This document shows positions 24,138 through 35,434 of a stretch of DNA of 64,000 bases, one piece after another. The position numbers and the translations under genes were made by a program. Position 1 is the stretch's first letter. Each line of letters begins with the position of its first letter. A model generated the notes under the pieces. It searched no databases, was not told the origin of the DNA, and saw nothing but the letters and a program-made list of their open reading frames with translations. This stretch comes from Aricia agestis. Taxonomy: Eukaryota > Arthropoda > Insecta > Lepidoptera > Lycaenidae. The stretch is from NCBI RefSeq assembly GCF_905147365.1, contig NC_056407.1, positions 16,537,980-16,601,979 of the forward strand, written 5' to 3'.

Positions 24138-24344
24138 GTAGAGATCGCCCAATGGTCGAAATTCGACAACTATTGTCTCTGGGACTCAGCTGATCTCAGA
24201 CTGGCCGTGTAAGCATTGTCTAATAGTATCTCAGATTCAATAAAAAAAACTATAATACATTTTCAATTTGTCAACTTATTAACAACAGACATTTTTCGTC
24301 AAAAGGGATACAAAGTTTTTGGCTCGCGTATTAATTTAGAGATT
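24138..24344 (-). mobile_element. Helitron-like H5, internally deleted reverse copy
   Basis: Both ends of H5 are present but about 280 bp of the middle is missing. Confidence 0.6.
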
Positions 24345-25055
24345 ATTATGTACTAAATACTAAATTTATATTTATTAACATTATTAGTGTCTGTCTCTTT
24401 GCTACCTCATCGCCTTTTTACTTATATTAGCTGAACCAATTCATAGATAACATGTTGTAGGTATGGAAATTCTGATGTCCGGGGAAATAAACGTTTTCCG
24501 CGCGATAATTTTTTGCGCTAACTACATTACACTAGCCAAAGTAATCCAATGTCGATGGCTTCGGGGTATCAATCCGATCAAAAGGTGTGTCGATAATTTA
24601 AATTTTAGGCCCACACAGGAATGCGGGCCCTGCTGCCGCCTTATACAGCAGCCACACCGACGCGATCGGCCATTGTCGGCTGTGTCCCCAGTATTATTAT
24701 GTTAGCTGGTGTTGCCGAACGAACTCATCGTCTAAATAATATGTTCTGTTATTCGAGCTGGCCTCGCCGAGTGTTAGACGCCAGTTGCAAAAGAATCAAG
24801 ATGAATATGGACGACGGCCTCGCCGCCCGCCGGCTCCGTTCACTGTTATTAACAGCTGTCCCCCAAACTCATTAACCTCCAAAACACTCAAATTTCAATG
24901 ATACGCTAACGTCTTCGAAAACTTGGGATCTTTCGAAACGTATTTCCTAACGACGGCCGACGGCTAGAAACATGGATGGGAATTGAATTTGGGCATCATA
25001 TCTACAGAACTGCTGGAAGATAATATAATTTCTTATTTCTCTTGGATACAAGTAG
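24345..25055. other. Unassigned, partly GC-rich
   Basis: Short overlapping frames exist near 24463-24875, but no family, splice structure or repeat was recognised. Confidence 0.35.
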
Positions 25056-25141
25056 GGAGTTATTGGGCATTCTGTCCCACCTCCGTTCGCTCGCGCCCTC
25101 GCTCACTTAGGTGGAGGTGGGACAGAATGCCCAATAACTCC
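25056..25141. repeat. Perfect inverted repeat, 29-bp arms, 28-nt loop
   Basis: Arms 25056-25084 and 25113-25141 (ggagttattgggcattctgt and its complement) are exact. No coding content. Confidence 0.9.
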
Positions 25142-25786
25142 TTTTCGTTTATGCATCAACTGATGGTAAATGAAATGACATGCTCATGACATGCACCTCT
25201 GTCGTCAGAATGCGGCCCGCACGGCACTCATATTGTGCGGCACTTGTACTGCATACTTGCATAGCGTGCGTATTGCGTAAGTCAGCGAGCCTTGGCGTGC
25301 GAAATGAAAGATGCACTGTTCAAGTAAGCAGCGAAACTACTTAATTCCTACGATTTCGCGACGAGCAGAATTTTGAGAAGTACTTAATTAAGTATACCAA
25401 AACGTTCGCGATTTTTCAAGAGCTCCCTTATCTTGGCAGATTTATGACTGCAAAAGCTAACATTTTCCTTGGCAGATTTATGACTGTAACAGCTAACATT
25501 TTAAATCGTCAATTCAGTAGGATACATTGAATCGGCAATCACTCATCAGCGAAAGCCAACCAGAGACCACGGCATTTCAAGCACAGCCGTCAGCTCCTCC
25601 GAGCAGGAACCCTCGTTTTGCCTCCATCCGGTCTTCGTTAACAGTGCTAAGGTCGCATTGAGCAATCGAAATGCTTCGAATTATGAAATTAATGACAATT
25701 ATTTTTATGGCGTCGCGTCGCGTGACGAGTCGGTAAACCAGCTTTATTGTAAAAACGTAAATCCATAATGTTCATTCTATAACTTA

Positions 25787-26352
25787 ATCCCACCAAAAAT
25801 ATTTTCATGTAAAAATGTTGCCAAGATGAGAACATAATATTATAGTTCGTCGTGTCAAAAAGTAGTGAGATCTCATGTAGAGCCAAGTTTCTAACCTTAC
25901 ATACTCAACCCTAAATCTAAAAACCTTAATTTTACCCTAAAGCACGGCAAAATATTTGATAATAATATTATAATGTGTCAGCCGCACAAGGAGAATCTAT
26001 AAACTCTACACATTAGTCAAAATCGGTGGCCTGGCCATTTATCATTACTGTGTATTTTAGTTTAGTTTAGTATTAAGTTCAAAGCCCTGGCGAATAACAA
26101 AATAGCCAAGCCACCGATTTTGACTAATGTGTAGAGTTTTTAGATTCTTCTCGTGCGGCTGACACATTATAATATTATTATCAAATATTTTGCCGTGCTT
26201 TAGGGTAAAATTAAGGTTTTTAGATTTAGGGTTGAGTATGTAAGGTTAGAAACTTGGCTCTACATGAGATCTCACTACTTTTTGACACGACAAACTATAT
26301 ATTATGTTCTCATCTTGGCAACATTTTTACATGAAAATGTTTTTGGTGGGAT
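25787..26352. mobile_element. Large foldback MITE, ~245-bp arms
   Basis: Left arm 25787-26033 begins aatcccaccaaaaatatttt; right arm 26106-26352 ends ttttggtgggatt. The arms are near-identical, with few mismatches such as attctaca for tttttaga. The loop is about 72 bp. The outer motif aatcccaccaaaa also occurs, degraded, at the ends of the 58788-60209 element. Confidence 0.85.
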
Positions 26353-26400
26353 TTCATTTCTTTTTGTAAGCTGGTTTACGTTGTTTTTTCTTTTGGTTAA

Positions 26401-26820
26401 TTTTTTAGGGTTCCGTACCCATAGGGTAGAAACGGGACCCTATTACTGAGACTTCGATGTCTGTCCGTCTGTCTGTCTCCAGGCTGTAACTTAAGAACGG
26501 TAATAGCTAGAGAGTTGAAATTTTCACAGATTATGTATATCTGTTGCCGCTGTAACAACAAATACTAAAAACAAAATGAAATTTATATTTAAGGGGGGCT
26601 CCCATACAACAAACGTGATTTTTTTGGCCTTTTTTGCTCTATATAAATAATGGCAACAGGTAGGTACTTGTTTTTTTCTCAAAGTCCTTAGTTATATGTC
26701 TACTTTAATATTTAATAATAATATTAAAATACAATAAAAAATTAAGGGTGGCTCCCATACAAAAAACACAAATTTTTGCCTAATTTTGCTCTATAATGGT
26801 ACGGATATAGGTTAAGTTGG
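26401..26820 (+). repeat. 'ttagggttccgtaccc' repeat, longest copy
   Basis: Contains gggttccgtacccatagggt, the tgtctgtccgtctg tract, ttaaggggggctcccataca and ctctataatggtacgg. Copies or fragments occur at 9041, 11353-11600, 47130 and 47975. Non-coding. Confidence 0.6.
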
Positions 26821-27440
26821 GTTTGATAATTTTTATGTTGTTTCAGTAATAATATTACATACCAAATTTCAGCTTTCTAAGACTTCAGCAAGTACCCTAA
26901 CAGTTTTGATGATCGGTGAGTCAGTGACCAAATTGTGGATTTTTGGACACCTATAAAATCTAAAGTATAATAGCTACGATATTCAAAATTTGCGCATTTA
27001 ATAACTATACCCATGTCATTATATCTTAAAAATTTCAACTATCTGGCATTATTCAAACCAAAGTTACGAGGGTTCAAAAATACGACGAAACGTTTCGAGA
27101 AAAGGTAGGTAGTGCCCTTGCGCGCTTCGCTTGGCTCATCTTGGCGGGGGCACTCCCGTGCCCCCAGATATGCAAATAGACTAGCGTGCTGCGTGACCCA
27201 CTTCTTTAGGCTTAAGAGTTATTTTCTTCGTAAAAAAGATTAGACTGTAGTCAAGTGTCCATTTTATGTATTGGCCTTTATCTAGGACACACTATGCGCG
27301 TCTGGAGGAAAGAACTCCGCTGCTGCCGCACTAAAGTCTACACCTAGACAAACGTGATCTAAATTATGATTGATGAAGTCCAAATGTTGCTTAGTAGCCG
27401 TTCATTTAAACGCAATTGATTTAAATTTAGTTTGTTATTA
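26821..27440. other. Repeat-derived sequence flanking a Penelope fragment
   Basis: Carries gggggcactcccgtgccccc at 27155-27174. A related inverted motif (gggggcacggcagtgccccc) is at 28526-28545, so both may belong to one repeat split by the Penelope-like element. No gene seen. Confidence 0.4.
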
Positions 27441-27633
27441 TTTTTAGCAATATTCCGCGAAAACAACTTCCACCTTTAAGTAAATGAGTGAGTGTACGCA
27501 TAGGCATGCGTACAGCACCTCCCTCCTCCCACACTGCCTATGCGTACACTCGCATGCAAGAACTTGCAAACACCACCACCACACAAGCAATAATGTTGGC
27601 AAATCCGTGCAAGGCCCCTCACCACCATGCAGG

Positions 27634-27690
27634 TTGAAAACCTCGACGCGCGTTTCGCCCCAACACCGGAGCATCCTCAGGATGTGGACT
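27634..27690 (-). ncRNA. Hammerhead ribozyme-like motif
   Basis: The minus strand reads CTGAGGA (27680-27674, fits CUGANGA), a 6-bp helix II (TGCTCC / GGGGCG) with a 6-nt loop, then GAAA (27656-27653), a palindromic short helix III (ACGCGCGT, 27653-27646) and C at 27645 as the cleavage-site nucleotide. Helix I pairs after C17 (GAGGT with ACATC, one mismatch). All core residues are present. Minimal hammerheads with tiny helix III are known from Penelope-like elements; activity is inference. Confidence 0.75.
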
Positions 27691-27745
27691 CTACGAACAA
27701 CGTCCGTTAAGTGCCGCCACCGGCCAAAACACCGCATTTTATACA

Positions 27746-28310
27746 CTATCGAGCCCCGCTACTATCCCCACTACCCCCACTACTCTCACTAGTATCCCCG
27801 AACATATTAATAAGCGGTGACGTAGTCAAGCAAGTTTGGTCATTCAACAATGCAAATCTGTTATTTTTCTTTTCTTTTACAATTAGAGATCCTAATTGTT
27901 CCAACACGCTCAGCCGAAAGCCTTTATCGCATTTATGTAAAACTTTATAGGAATGGCCATCGGGCACAGTATGATTACTATCTAAAAGATGTTTAGCAAA
28001 ATGTGACTTATCAGGATGACCATTTCTATAAGCCGCGATATGTTCTTTATACCGAGTCTCGAAGCTGCGTCCAGTTTGACCCACGTATACACTATCGCAT
28101 TCAGGACAATCGATGTTATAGACACCGGATTGCTATTTTTTATCAATCCGGTCTTTATTATGACACAAATGATGTTTTAAAGTATTATTTGTCCTGAATG
28201 CGACATGCATATCGTTGCTTTTCATTATTTTGGATAAGCGTGCAGATACCTCTCCCATGATTTGAGGCAATTGATGTGAATTGTATTCTAACACTAATTC
28301 TTACGTATAT
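27746..28310 (-). pseudogene. Penelope-like GIY-YIG endonuclease domain, broken
   Basis: Read on the minus strand: LSKIMKSNDMHVAFRTNNTL, KHHLCHNKDR, then an in-frame TAG near 28136, then GVYNIDCPECDSVYVGQTGR, SFETRYKEHI and SHFAKHLLDSNH. The variant GIY...YIG pair (GVYNI...VYVGQTGR), the conserved R in the helix and H in RYKEH mark the nuclease domain. In Penelope-like elements this nuclease nicks target DNA to prime reverse transcription. The internal stop and missing RT mean the copy is inactive. Confidence 0.85.
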
Positions 28311-29137
28311 ATTTCGGAATTTGTAGTATAAAGAAGCCCTGTAAGGCGTATGCTTTGGCTAAAACTTAATATTACAATAAGTCCTGAGTCCTGACTCCTG
28401 GGCAACAAATAACAATACCCCGCATGGGAATGTTTTCCACCGAACGAGCAGCAAGTCTATAATCGGCTCCAGATTCTCTTTTGCGTCGATTTCTTAAAAT
28501 GATAACGCATTCGATACAATAATCTGGGGGCACGGCAGTGCCCCCTCCAAGTCGAGCAAAAAAGCGGCACGGCCGTACTATCCTTTTTAGAACCAATTCA
28601 GGCTCTTTTTGACCCCCTATAACTTCATTGTGGATAAACCAACAAGCCTGAATTTTCAGTTGCTAAGCAAGCATTGTATAAACAAGGTATATTTAAAATT
28701 TTATTCAATTTGCACCAGTAGTTTAAGAACTGTAACTTGTTCAATTTCTTAATTTTGTCACTGACTGACTGACTTGACCGATCACCAAAAGTCTAAGGCA
28801 CTTCTAGCAGACATAGAACCTTAAAATTTAGAATATAATTAGTGTTTAGTGTCTAAACCAAGGAAAAATTCAAATATTTTAAAATTTCTGTCCAGTTTTC
28901 TAGATACACTAACTTCGTAAATAACTTTGTAATCCCATATAAATGTATAGGATTACAAAGTTACATTTGCGGTTTATGAATCATTGTACCCGTACCATCA
29001 ATATCTCCGGTTTATCGTCGGTAGAGAGATATCTAGCTAGTGTTTAGGGTCTTAATTAAGGGAAAACCTAAATAAACATTTCATAATTACTGTGCAGTTT
29101 TCTTCTTCTTTCTCTAACTTCGTGAATAACTTTGTAA
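28311..29137. other. No gene recognised
   Basis: Repeat-like sequence. 28893-28975 (ttccagttttctagatacac through taactttgtaatcccatata) is partly repeated at 29095-29137 plus 29772-29820, where a Helitron interrupts it. Confidence 0.4.
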
Positions 29138-29168
29138 TATATACTAATATTATAAATGCGAAAGTATC

Positions 29169-29199
<31 letters not shown>

Positions 29200-29771
29200 C
29201 GCTTTCACGCCAAAACTACCGAACCGATTGTAATGAAATTTTGTATACAGATAGTCTAAAGCCTGAGAAAGGACATAGGCTACTTTTTTACTGGAAAAAG
29301 GGTTGTAAGGGGGTGAAAATACGAAAATTTGTTCAAATTAAGTTAGTTCCAAAAATTCATACTAGATGGCGCCGTGCGTCTCTTACATCGCGCTAACGCT
29401 TGCCCAACATCTTTCTATAAGAGGTGGTATCATTATAAGCTTGAGTTTCGATTTTTTTCGATTGTTATTTATTTTTTACGTTATTTAATAAGTCAGTACT
29501 TTATATTATATACAGTGACGTAACCTTAAACCTATCAATGATAAATAGTTTATGGGCAAAGTTGTGTAATTGGGGGGCTAAATAAGCTTTAAAATTTGGC
29601 ATAATATATAAAGTTTAATTTAAAAAAATGAAATATTATGTGCACACTGCACAGCTGTTTTGATTTAAGGGGTACCAGGGTTTTTTTTATAAAAGCTTTT
29701 GACACCAATTTTGTTGACATCGCGCGCTATAAACTGAAGTCCACGCGGACGAAGTCGCGGGCAACAGCTAG
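29138..29771 (+). mobile_element. Helitron-like H1 copy with identifiable empty site
   Basis: Inserted in aactttgtaa|tcccatata, which occurs uninterrupted at about 28923-28943. Entry is exactly between A and T with no target duplication, as Helitrons do. The element starts TATATACTAATATT (one base off the family TCTATA) and ends caacagCTAG. Confidence 0.8.
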
Positions 29772-29910
29772 TCCCATATACATGTATAAGATTACAAAGT
29801 TACATTAATTGCAATTTACGAAGCATTGTACCGGTACCATCGATATTTCCGTACGTATATTCGAAGGAGTAATAGTTGTAGATAGATATCTATATATTAT
29901 TATATGAAGC

Positions 29911-30117
29911 ACTAGCTTTTGCCCGCGGCTTTGCTCGCGTGAAATTAAAAAATCGCGTAAAATACGAATATTCTTGTAAACCTCCTTTGGAAACCTGACG
30001 TTTTTCCAAGACCAACAAAGTCTTCGTCAAAAATCAAGTCGATTGGTTGCTTCGCTAGGCCGTGAAGGAAGGACAGTCAATCAAACAAACAAACACACTT
30101 TCGCATTTATAATAATA
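29911..30117 (-). mobile_element. Short non-autonomous Helitron-like repeat
   Basis: CTAG then cttttgcccgcggctttgct at the left, tttcgcatttataataata at the right. It abuts the H10 copy at 30118. Confidence 0.5.
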
Positions 30118-30331
30118 CTAGCTATTTGACCGAGCTTTGCTCGGTATTCGATAAAACACGAATAAAATGACATTTTCTAAAAATGATTCCTAGCTAGATC
30201 GATTTATCGCCCCCGAAGCCCCCTATATACTAAATTTCATGAAAATCGTTGGAGCCGATTCCGAGATTCCAATTGTATATTTATATATATACAAGAATTG
30301 CTCGTTTAAAGATATAAGATTAGTATGGATA
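30118..30331 (-). mobile_element. Helitron-like H10 with short TA tract
   Basis: CTAG, accgagctttgctcggtatt, cgcccccgaagccccctata, a short tatatttatatatata tract, then caagaattgctcgtttaaag. Confidence 0.6.
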
Positions 30332-30611
30332 TTGGATAGTCATGAAAGGCAAGTAGTATTGTAATACTGTATACATAATGTTTTAATATTATTCTTAATT
30401 GTTAGTTTTATTTGTTTTTTATAAACATCGTTATCGATATATTTTATAGTAGTAAAAGGTACCAAAAAGGAGAAAAGTAGGACTCTACAAAAAGAAGTGA
30501 AATCCCAACAAAAACATCCTGTAAAAAAACCAAGTCTTGCAACTCAGTTTTTATACCGTAAAAATTTATGAGATCCATGCTCGTTGTGCACTTAATTTTG
30601 TTATAATTTAA
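30332..30611. other. AT-rich spacer, possible MITE remnant
   Basis: gtgaaatcccaacaaaaaca at 30499 resembles the end motif of the 25787 foldback element. Otherwise unremarkable. Confidence 0.35.
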
Positions 30612-31391
30612 TCCATACTAATATTATAAATGCGAAAGTATCTCTGTCTGTCTGTCTGTCTGTCTGTCTTGCTTTCACGCCAAAACTACTGAACCGATTG
30701 CAATGAAATTTTGTATACAGTTATTCTAGAGTCTGAGAAAGGACATAGGCTACATTTTGATGTGGGAAAATATCTTATTTCCATGAAAATATCGATGAAA
30801 ATGAATTCGCATTGCGCGTGGCCAGCGCTCATCCCGGGGGTCCTGGGTTCGAGTCCCGCAGGCGGAACAAAAAGTTTTCAATGTTCCTGGGTCTTGGATG
30901 TGTATTAAAATAAAATTTCAAAAATCTTAAACATATTTTATGTATAATATTATAAAAAATCCAGAAATATATCGATGGAATGAACATTTTAGTTCTAATA
31001 CGATTCAACAGATGGCGTTTTATTTTTTACTTTATTGTAACATAGAACTAATCATACTTATTAGTTAGTATGTTTTTGTTTATAGTTTTTAATACGTTAG
31101 AATATTATGTTTAATAATATAATCACTTGGTATAATAATAATCAATCTATCTTATCTTATAGAACTCCTACTGCATTTCTAATATATGTGACAAGTTGAC
31201 AACAGAAGGCGCTCTAAAATAAAGGAGTTCGAGTGTACCGTGTTGGCCTATATTCCCTCCAGAAAATATATCAATGCAATCAACATTTTAATTCTAATAT
31301 ATGAAAACAGATGGCGTTTTAATTTTTACTTTATTATTGTAACAGAACTAATCATACCTACTTTACTATATAATATTGTTTTTATTCATAA
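30612..31391 (+). mobile_element. Helitron-like H2 carrying a tRNA-type SINE piece
   Basis: Starts TCCATACTAATATTATAAAT and has H1-like (GTCT)n and ggacataggctacattttg. It then diverges into a tRNA-like segment and a ttttattttttactttattg region, and runs directly into a reversed H1 end at 31392. The same family occurs reversed at 36310-37027 and 53286-53742, and forward at 51314 and 51828. Confidence 0.6.
30812..30925 (+). repeat. tRNA-derived SINE-like segment inside H2
   Basis: gcgtggccagcgctcatccc, then ggttcgagtcccgcaggcgg, which contains a good RNA polymerase III B box (GGTTCGAGTCC), followed by ggtcttggatgtgtattaaa. Four further copies lie at the same place in the other H2 elements. 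The A box is degraded, so it is probably not transcribed alone. Confidence 0.6.
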
Positions 31392-32256
31392 CTAGCTGTT
31401 GCCCGCGACATCGTCTGCGTGGACTTTAGTTTATAGCGCGCGGTGTCAACAAAATTTGTGTCAAATTTAAAAACTTTTTAAAACCCTGGTAAGTGCTTCC
31501 GGTGTAGCGCGGCCCTTAATCAAAATACCCAAAAACAGCTATGCAGTGTGCACATAATCTATTCTAATATTATAAATGCGAAAGTATCTCTGTCTGTCTG
31601 TCTGTCTGTCAGTCTCGCTTTCACGCCAAACGCCAAAAGTATCTCTGTCTGTCTGTCTGTCTGTCTGTCAGTCTCGCTTTCACGCCAAACGCCAAAACTT
31701 CCGAACCGATTGTAATGAAATTTTGTATACAGATAGTCTAAAGCCTGAGAAAGGACATAGGCTACTTTTTTACTGGAAAAAAAGGGTTGTGAGGGGGTGA
31801 AAATGCGTAAATTTGTTCAAATTAAGTTAGTTCCAACAATTCATAATAGATGGCGCCGTGCGTCTTCTACATCGCGCTGACGCTTGCTCAAAAGTCTTTC
31901 TATAAGACGTGGTATCATCTAACATTTAAGTTTCGATTTTTTTCGATTGTTATATCTATTCTACGGTATTAAATAACTCAGTACTTTATCTGTGCAGTGA
32001 CGTAACCTTAAATCTATCAATGATAAATAGTTTATGGGTAAAGTTTTGTAATTGGAGGGCTAAATAAGCTTTAAAATTTGGCATAAAATATAAAGTTTAA
32101 TATAAAAAAATGAAATACTTATTGTGTGCACACTGCACAGCTGTATTGATTTAAGGGGTACCAGGGTTTTTTTATAAAAGCTTTTGACACCAATTTTGTT
32201 GACATCGCGCGCTATAAACTGAAGTCCACGCGGACGAAGTCGCGGGCAACAGCTAG
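31392..32256. mobile_element. Composite H1: reversed 3' end plus full forward copy
   Basis: 31392-31557 is an H1 3' end in reverse (CTAG, ctgttgcccgcgacatcgtc). 31558-32256 is a forward full H1 ending caacagCTAG. Both outer ends are therefore H1 3' termini. The forward copy has a local duplication of cgccaaa...gtctgtctgt near 31620-31690. The same arrangement occurs in 52362-53285, and mirrored in 35435-36309 and 49351-50072. Confidence 0.65.
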
Positions 32257-32786
32257 TATATTATATTTCCTTAATTTCCTTAATAATTAAATAATAAGTT
32301 CTCAAATTACACTCTGGATTTGTGTTGTGTTTGATTTCCACTGTTGGATGTAGCTCAGTTTGGGAGTTTCTGTTCATCAACCGTTGGATGAACCTTTAAC
32401 ATAATATGGCAATTCACCACTGTCGGAAGAAGACGAAGAATACATATCTTTGACACTTGTCAGATGACAAGTATTTGCTGGCCCCTTTTTTGCCGCGGAC
32501 CGGGCTTGATGGCATACGAAAAAATTTTGTTCTGATAATTTTTCCTTGAAAAGGCTTAATCCAGCTGGAATTTCAAGTTTCTTTCCCTTTTGGTTTTTTT
32601 CAATATAATCGCTGTGAACTTTTTGTGTGATCGGCCGACCAAAGTGCATCAAAATTCAAGAGTACTTCAGCTACGCTCCGGAGCGGACCACGTGCTTGAA
32701 AAGACAAGCATCCTGCCCCTACAATATCCAACGGGCTTGCTGCTACTGCAATTGCCTGAGGATTTAAATACATAATTATTATATTA
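32257..32786 (-). other. Unique segment with an orphan open frame (32377-32652)
   Basis: The minus strand has a 91-codon frame with non-repetitive, ordinary-looking composition: KVHSDYIEKNQKGKKLEIPA, GLSLFKEKLSEQNFFVCHQA and SSSSDSGELPYYVKG. The true ATG is at 32649. No family recognised. It may be the tail of a decayed transposon gene or a processed fragment. It is bounded by H1 copies on both sides. Confidence 0.3.
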
Positions 32787-33346
32787 CTAGCTGTTGCCCG
32801 CGACTTCGTCCGCGTGGACTTCAGTTTATAGCGCGCGATGTCAACAAAATTGGTGTCAAATGCTTTTATAAAAAAACCCTGGTACCCCTTAAATCAATAC
32901 AGCTGTCCAGTGTGCACACAATAAGTATTTCATTTTTTTATATTAAACTTTATATTTTATGCCAAATTTTAAAGCTTATTTAGCCCCCCAATTACACAAC
33001 TTTACCCATAAACTATTTATCATTGATAGGTTTACGGTTACGTCACTGCACAGATAAAGTACTGAGTTATTTAATACCTACCGTAGAATAGATCAACAAT
33101 CGAAAAAAATCGAAACTTAGATGGAAGATGATACCACCTCTTATAGAAAGACTTTTGAGCAAGCGTCAGCGCGATGTAGAAGACGCATGGCGCCATCTAT
33201 TATGAATTTTTGGAACTAACTTAATTTGAACAAATTTACGCATTTTCACCCCCTTACAACCCTTTTTTTCAGTAAAAAAGTAGTCTATGTCCTTTCTCAG
33301 GCTTTAGACTATCTGTATACAAAATTTCATTACAATCGGTTCGGTA
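32787..33346 (-). mobile_element. Helitron-like H1, 5'-truncated reverse copy
   Basis: CTAG, ctgttgcccgcgacttcgtc at the left. It stops at caatcggttcggtag without the (GACA)n tract and 5' end. It is followed by an H10 remnant (33355-33411). Confidence 0.65.
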
Positions 33347-33597
33347 GCTGTCCCGGCAAAGCTAGTTATTTATATATATATACAAGAATTGCTCGTTTAA
33401 AGATATAAGATAAGATTTCATAGTGCCTATACTTACAAATTATAATTCATGTATTCGAGCTATTTTAATATACTGTTCCCAACAGATAATAAAGTCAGAA
33501 ATAGTATTCAGGATCCTTCAACTGAAACATCGTAGTTTGTCTGGATGTCCGTCCTCTGTGATAACTGATAACTAACTCATTTGTTTATTTACTAGTT

Positions 33598-33840
33598 TAA
33601 TGCCTGTTTTCACCAACTGTCTCCTAACGCTAAGTGTTCCCTAGCGATCTTTGCGGGTCAAATATCTCTTAAAACAAACACATTAAAAAAAGTAATGTTT
33701 TGCAAAAGTTCTTACGCCCTAAGGACGAACGTGAGTGACGTGACACACACAAATTCGTGAAATCTTGAAGGATATGTACCCTTAATGTCCGCTAGGGGAC
33801 CACTTAGCGTTAGGAGGCGGTTGGTGAAAACAGGCATTAG
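33598..33840. mobile_element. MITE with ~40-bp inverted ends
   Basis: Left taatgcctgttttcaccaac then ctcctaacgctaagtg; right cacttagcgttaggag then gttggtgaaaacaggcatta. The arms are inverse with a 1-3 base offset. No coding content. Confidence 0.75.
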
Positions 33841-34127
33841 TTTCCCAAATCACAAGCAACACTTTCACGTTAGCAGCTAGCAGGTGTAGCCCGTGTAGGC
33901 GCGATATCGTACCAGTTAAGTTGCGTGCAGAGATACCGTATTACATACGGTCTTGTGTTGCGAAAAAACATGGTGGTGGTGCAGTTTCTCGCTAATCCAT
34001 TTATTTATGTAGGTGATTTATTTTATACAGTTTAGTAACAATATTTATTGCCCTCATTGCATAGACTTCAAACCCATGAACGAATTTTGATTTTTGTCTG
34101 AAAGAAGCAAAGTGCAAATACAGACAC

Positions 34128-34490
34128 TTAGGTTGGGTTGCACCAACTGATACAAAACATAAACTATAACTGTAACTTTAACTACTATGCAAAATGTCAA
34201 ATTTTTGGTTAAAGTTAAAAATGACCGCCATAAAGACGCCATAACCATAGAGCTCGACAAGGTTTTAAATGCACATACAAAAACGCCATTTTTGACAGGT
34301 TCTCCTTTACCAGCAGCGCCCCCGCCCACGTTCATTTATAACCTTGTTGGACCAGCTGTCATCTGTCAATTTCTCCGGTCAAAGTTAAGAAGCTAAAAAG
34401 TTAAAGATAAATTTGCCTTAACTATAACCATAACTTTAACCTAACTTTAACCTTAACTTTAACCATGCCTCTGGTGCAACCCACCCTTAG
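34128..34490. mobile_element. MITE with 'ttgggttgcacca' ends and aactttaac tandem units
   Basis: Left ttaggttgggttgcacca and right tggtgcaacccaccctta are inverse copies. An (aactttaacc)-type run lies at about 34420-34465. A one-ended relative lies at 45949-46105. Confidence 0.7.
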
Positions 34491-35434
34491 CAGCATACTT
34501 TGTCAGTAAGTACTCACAGTGCACAAACTACAAAGTACTTGATCAAGACAATCTAAGATATGTGATGCATACAATTTTCATAATAGCCATATAGTGATAG
34601 ATCTGGATTTCAAATCGATGAGCAGAACAATACACATCGCGCACACACGTGATACAGTACACGACGACGTCTGCATGTGTATGAACCGAACAAAGGCTCT
34701 AAAATCTAAATGTGCGTCGATATAACATTACGATAAATTACCCTCCTTTCCTTTGCCACTTGATGCCTGCCGCCTGGTGTCTGCTAGACCGCCTAGAGCT
34801 CTATATATTTCGTTCGACAAGCGTGAGAGAATGGAGATAAAGATCACGATAAAGATAGAGAAAAACATTAATCCCGAAAAGATATTTTTGATTTGTGTGT
34901 TGCAACTAGACGGTTGAAAAGGCGTACTTTGGTCTATGGCTTGCTCGTTTCCATCCTTCTTCTATCTTCTATCTTCCTGTCATACTTATATATTGAAGTA
35001 GGAGCCTTCTTACGTCTTTGTGTCTAAGAATTACTGATAATAATTCATAATGAATATGATAATAATATTTTTAATAACTTAAGCGTGGTTTAATAATGAA
35101 ATCAAATTATTCTTTGATTAACGATAATAATCATTACAATAATAAGATCACTAATTATGTAAAGGTTTCTTCTATGCGTACATAGATGCAACTACTTCCG
35201 TCGAAGTTTCTGGTAAAAGATTTAGAATATTATGCAATGTTTTGTTTTAGCTCTTACTAAGCCATTGCTTCTGCATGCGGTTATCATATAAAACGACCGG
35301 TAAACCGCAACGTTATTTGTGGATCGCGAATCAAAATAACTCGTGCCTAACTCGACCTGTGAGCACAAATTTCAAAGAAATGTCGTCATTTGGTGTACAA
35401 TGTTGAATGTACATAATAATACATATTATAATAA
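34491..35434. other. No gene recognised
   Basis: Unique AT-rich sequence. No frame, repeat pair or splice structure could be supported. Confidence 0.4.

Larger units (their letters stand above)
27441..28310 (-). mobile_element. Penelope-like element, 3' fragment (endonuclease plus terminal repeat)
   Basis: The minus strand carries the C-terminal linker and GIY-YIG endonuclease coding (28310-27746) followed by non-coding sequence with a hammerhead-ribozyme motif (about 27690-27634). That order, endonuclease stop and then ribozyme in the terminal repeat, is typical of Penelope-like elements. The reverse transcriptase is absent: 5'-truncated. Confidence 0.8.

Noticed and set aside
27484..27950. 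Plus-strand His/Pro/Ser-rich frames over the Penelope fragment
   Set aside because: They are antisense to the recognisable endonuclease and ribozyme.
28098..28201. cgcattcaggacaa present in inverse orientation on both sides of the GIY-YIG motif, as a possible terminal repeat
   Set aside because: Both copies fall inside the endonuclease coding sequence (AFRTNN and CPECD regions), so the match is probably chance.
30827..30860. Possible functional tRNA gene at the ggttcgagtcccgc segments
   Set aside because: The B box is good but there is no cloverleaf or A box; it is a SINE remnant repeated within Helitrons.
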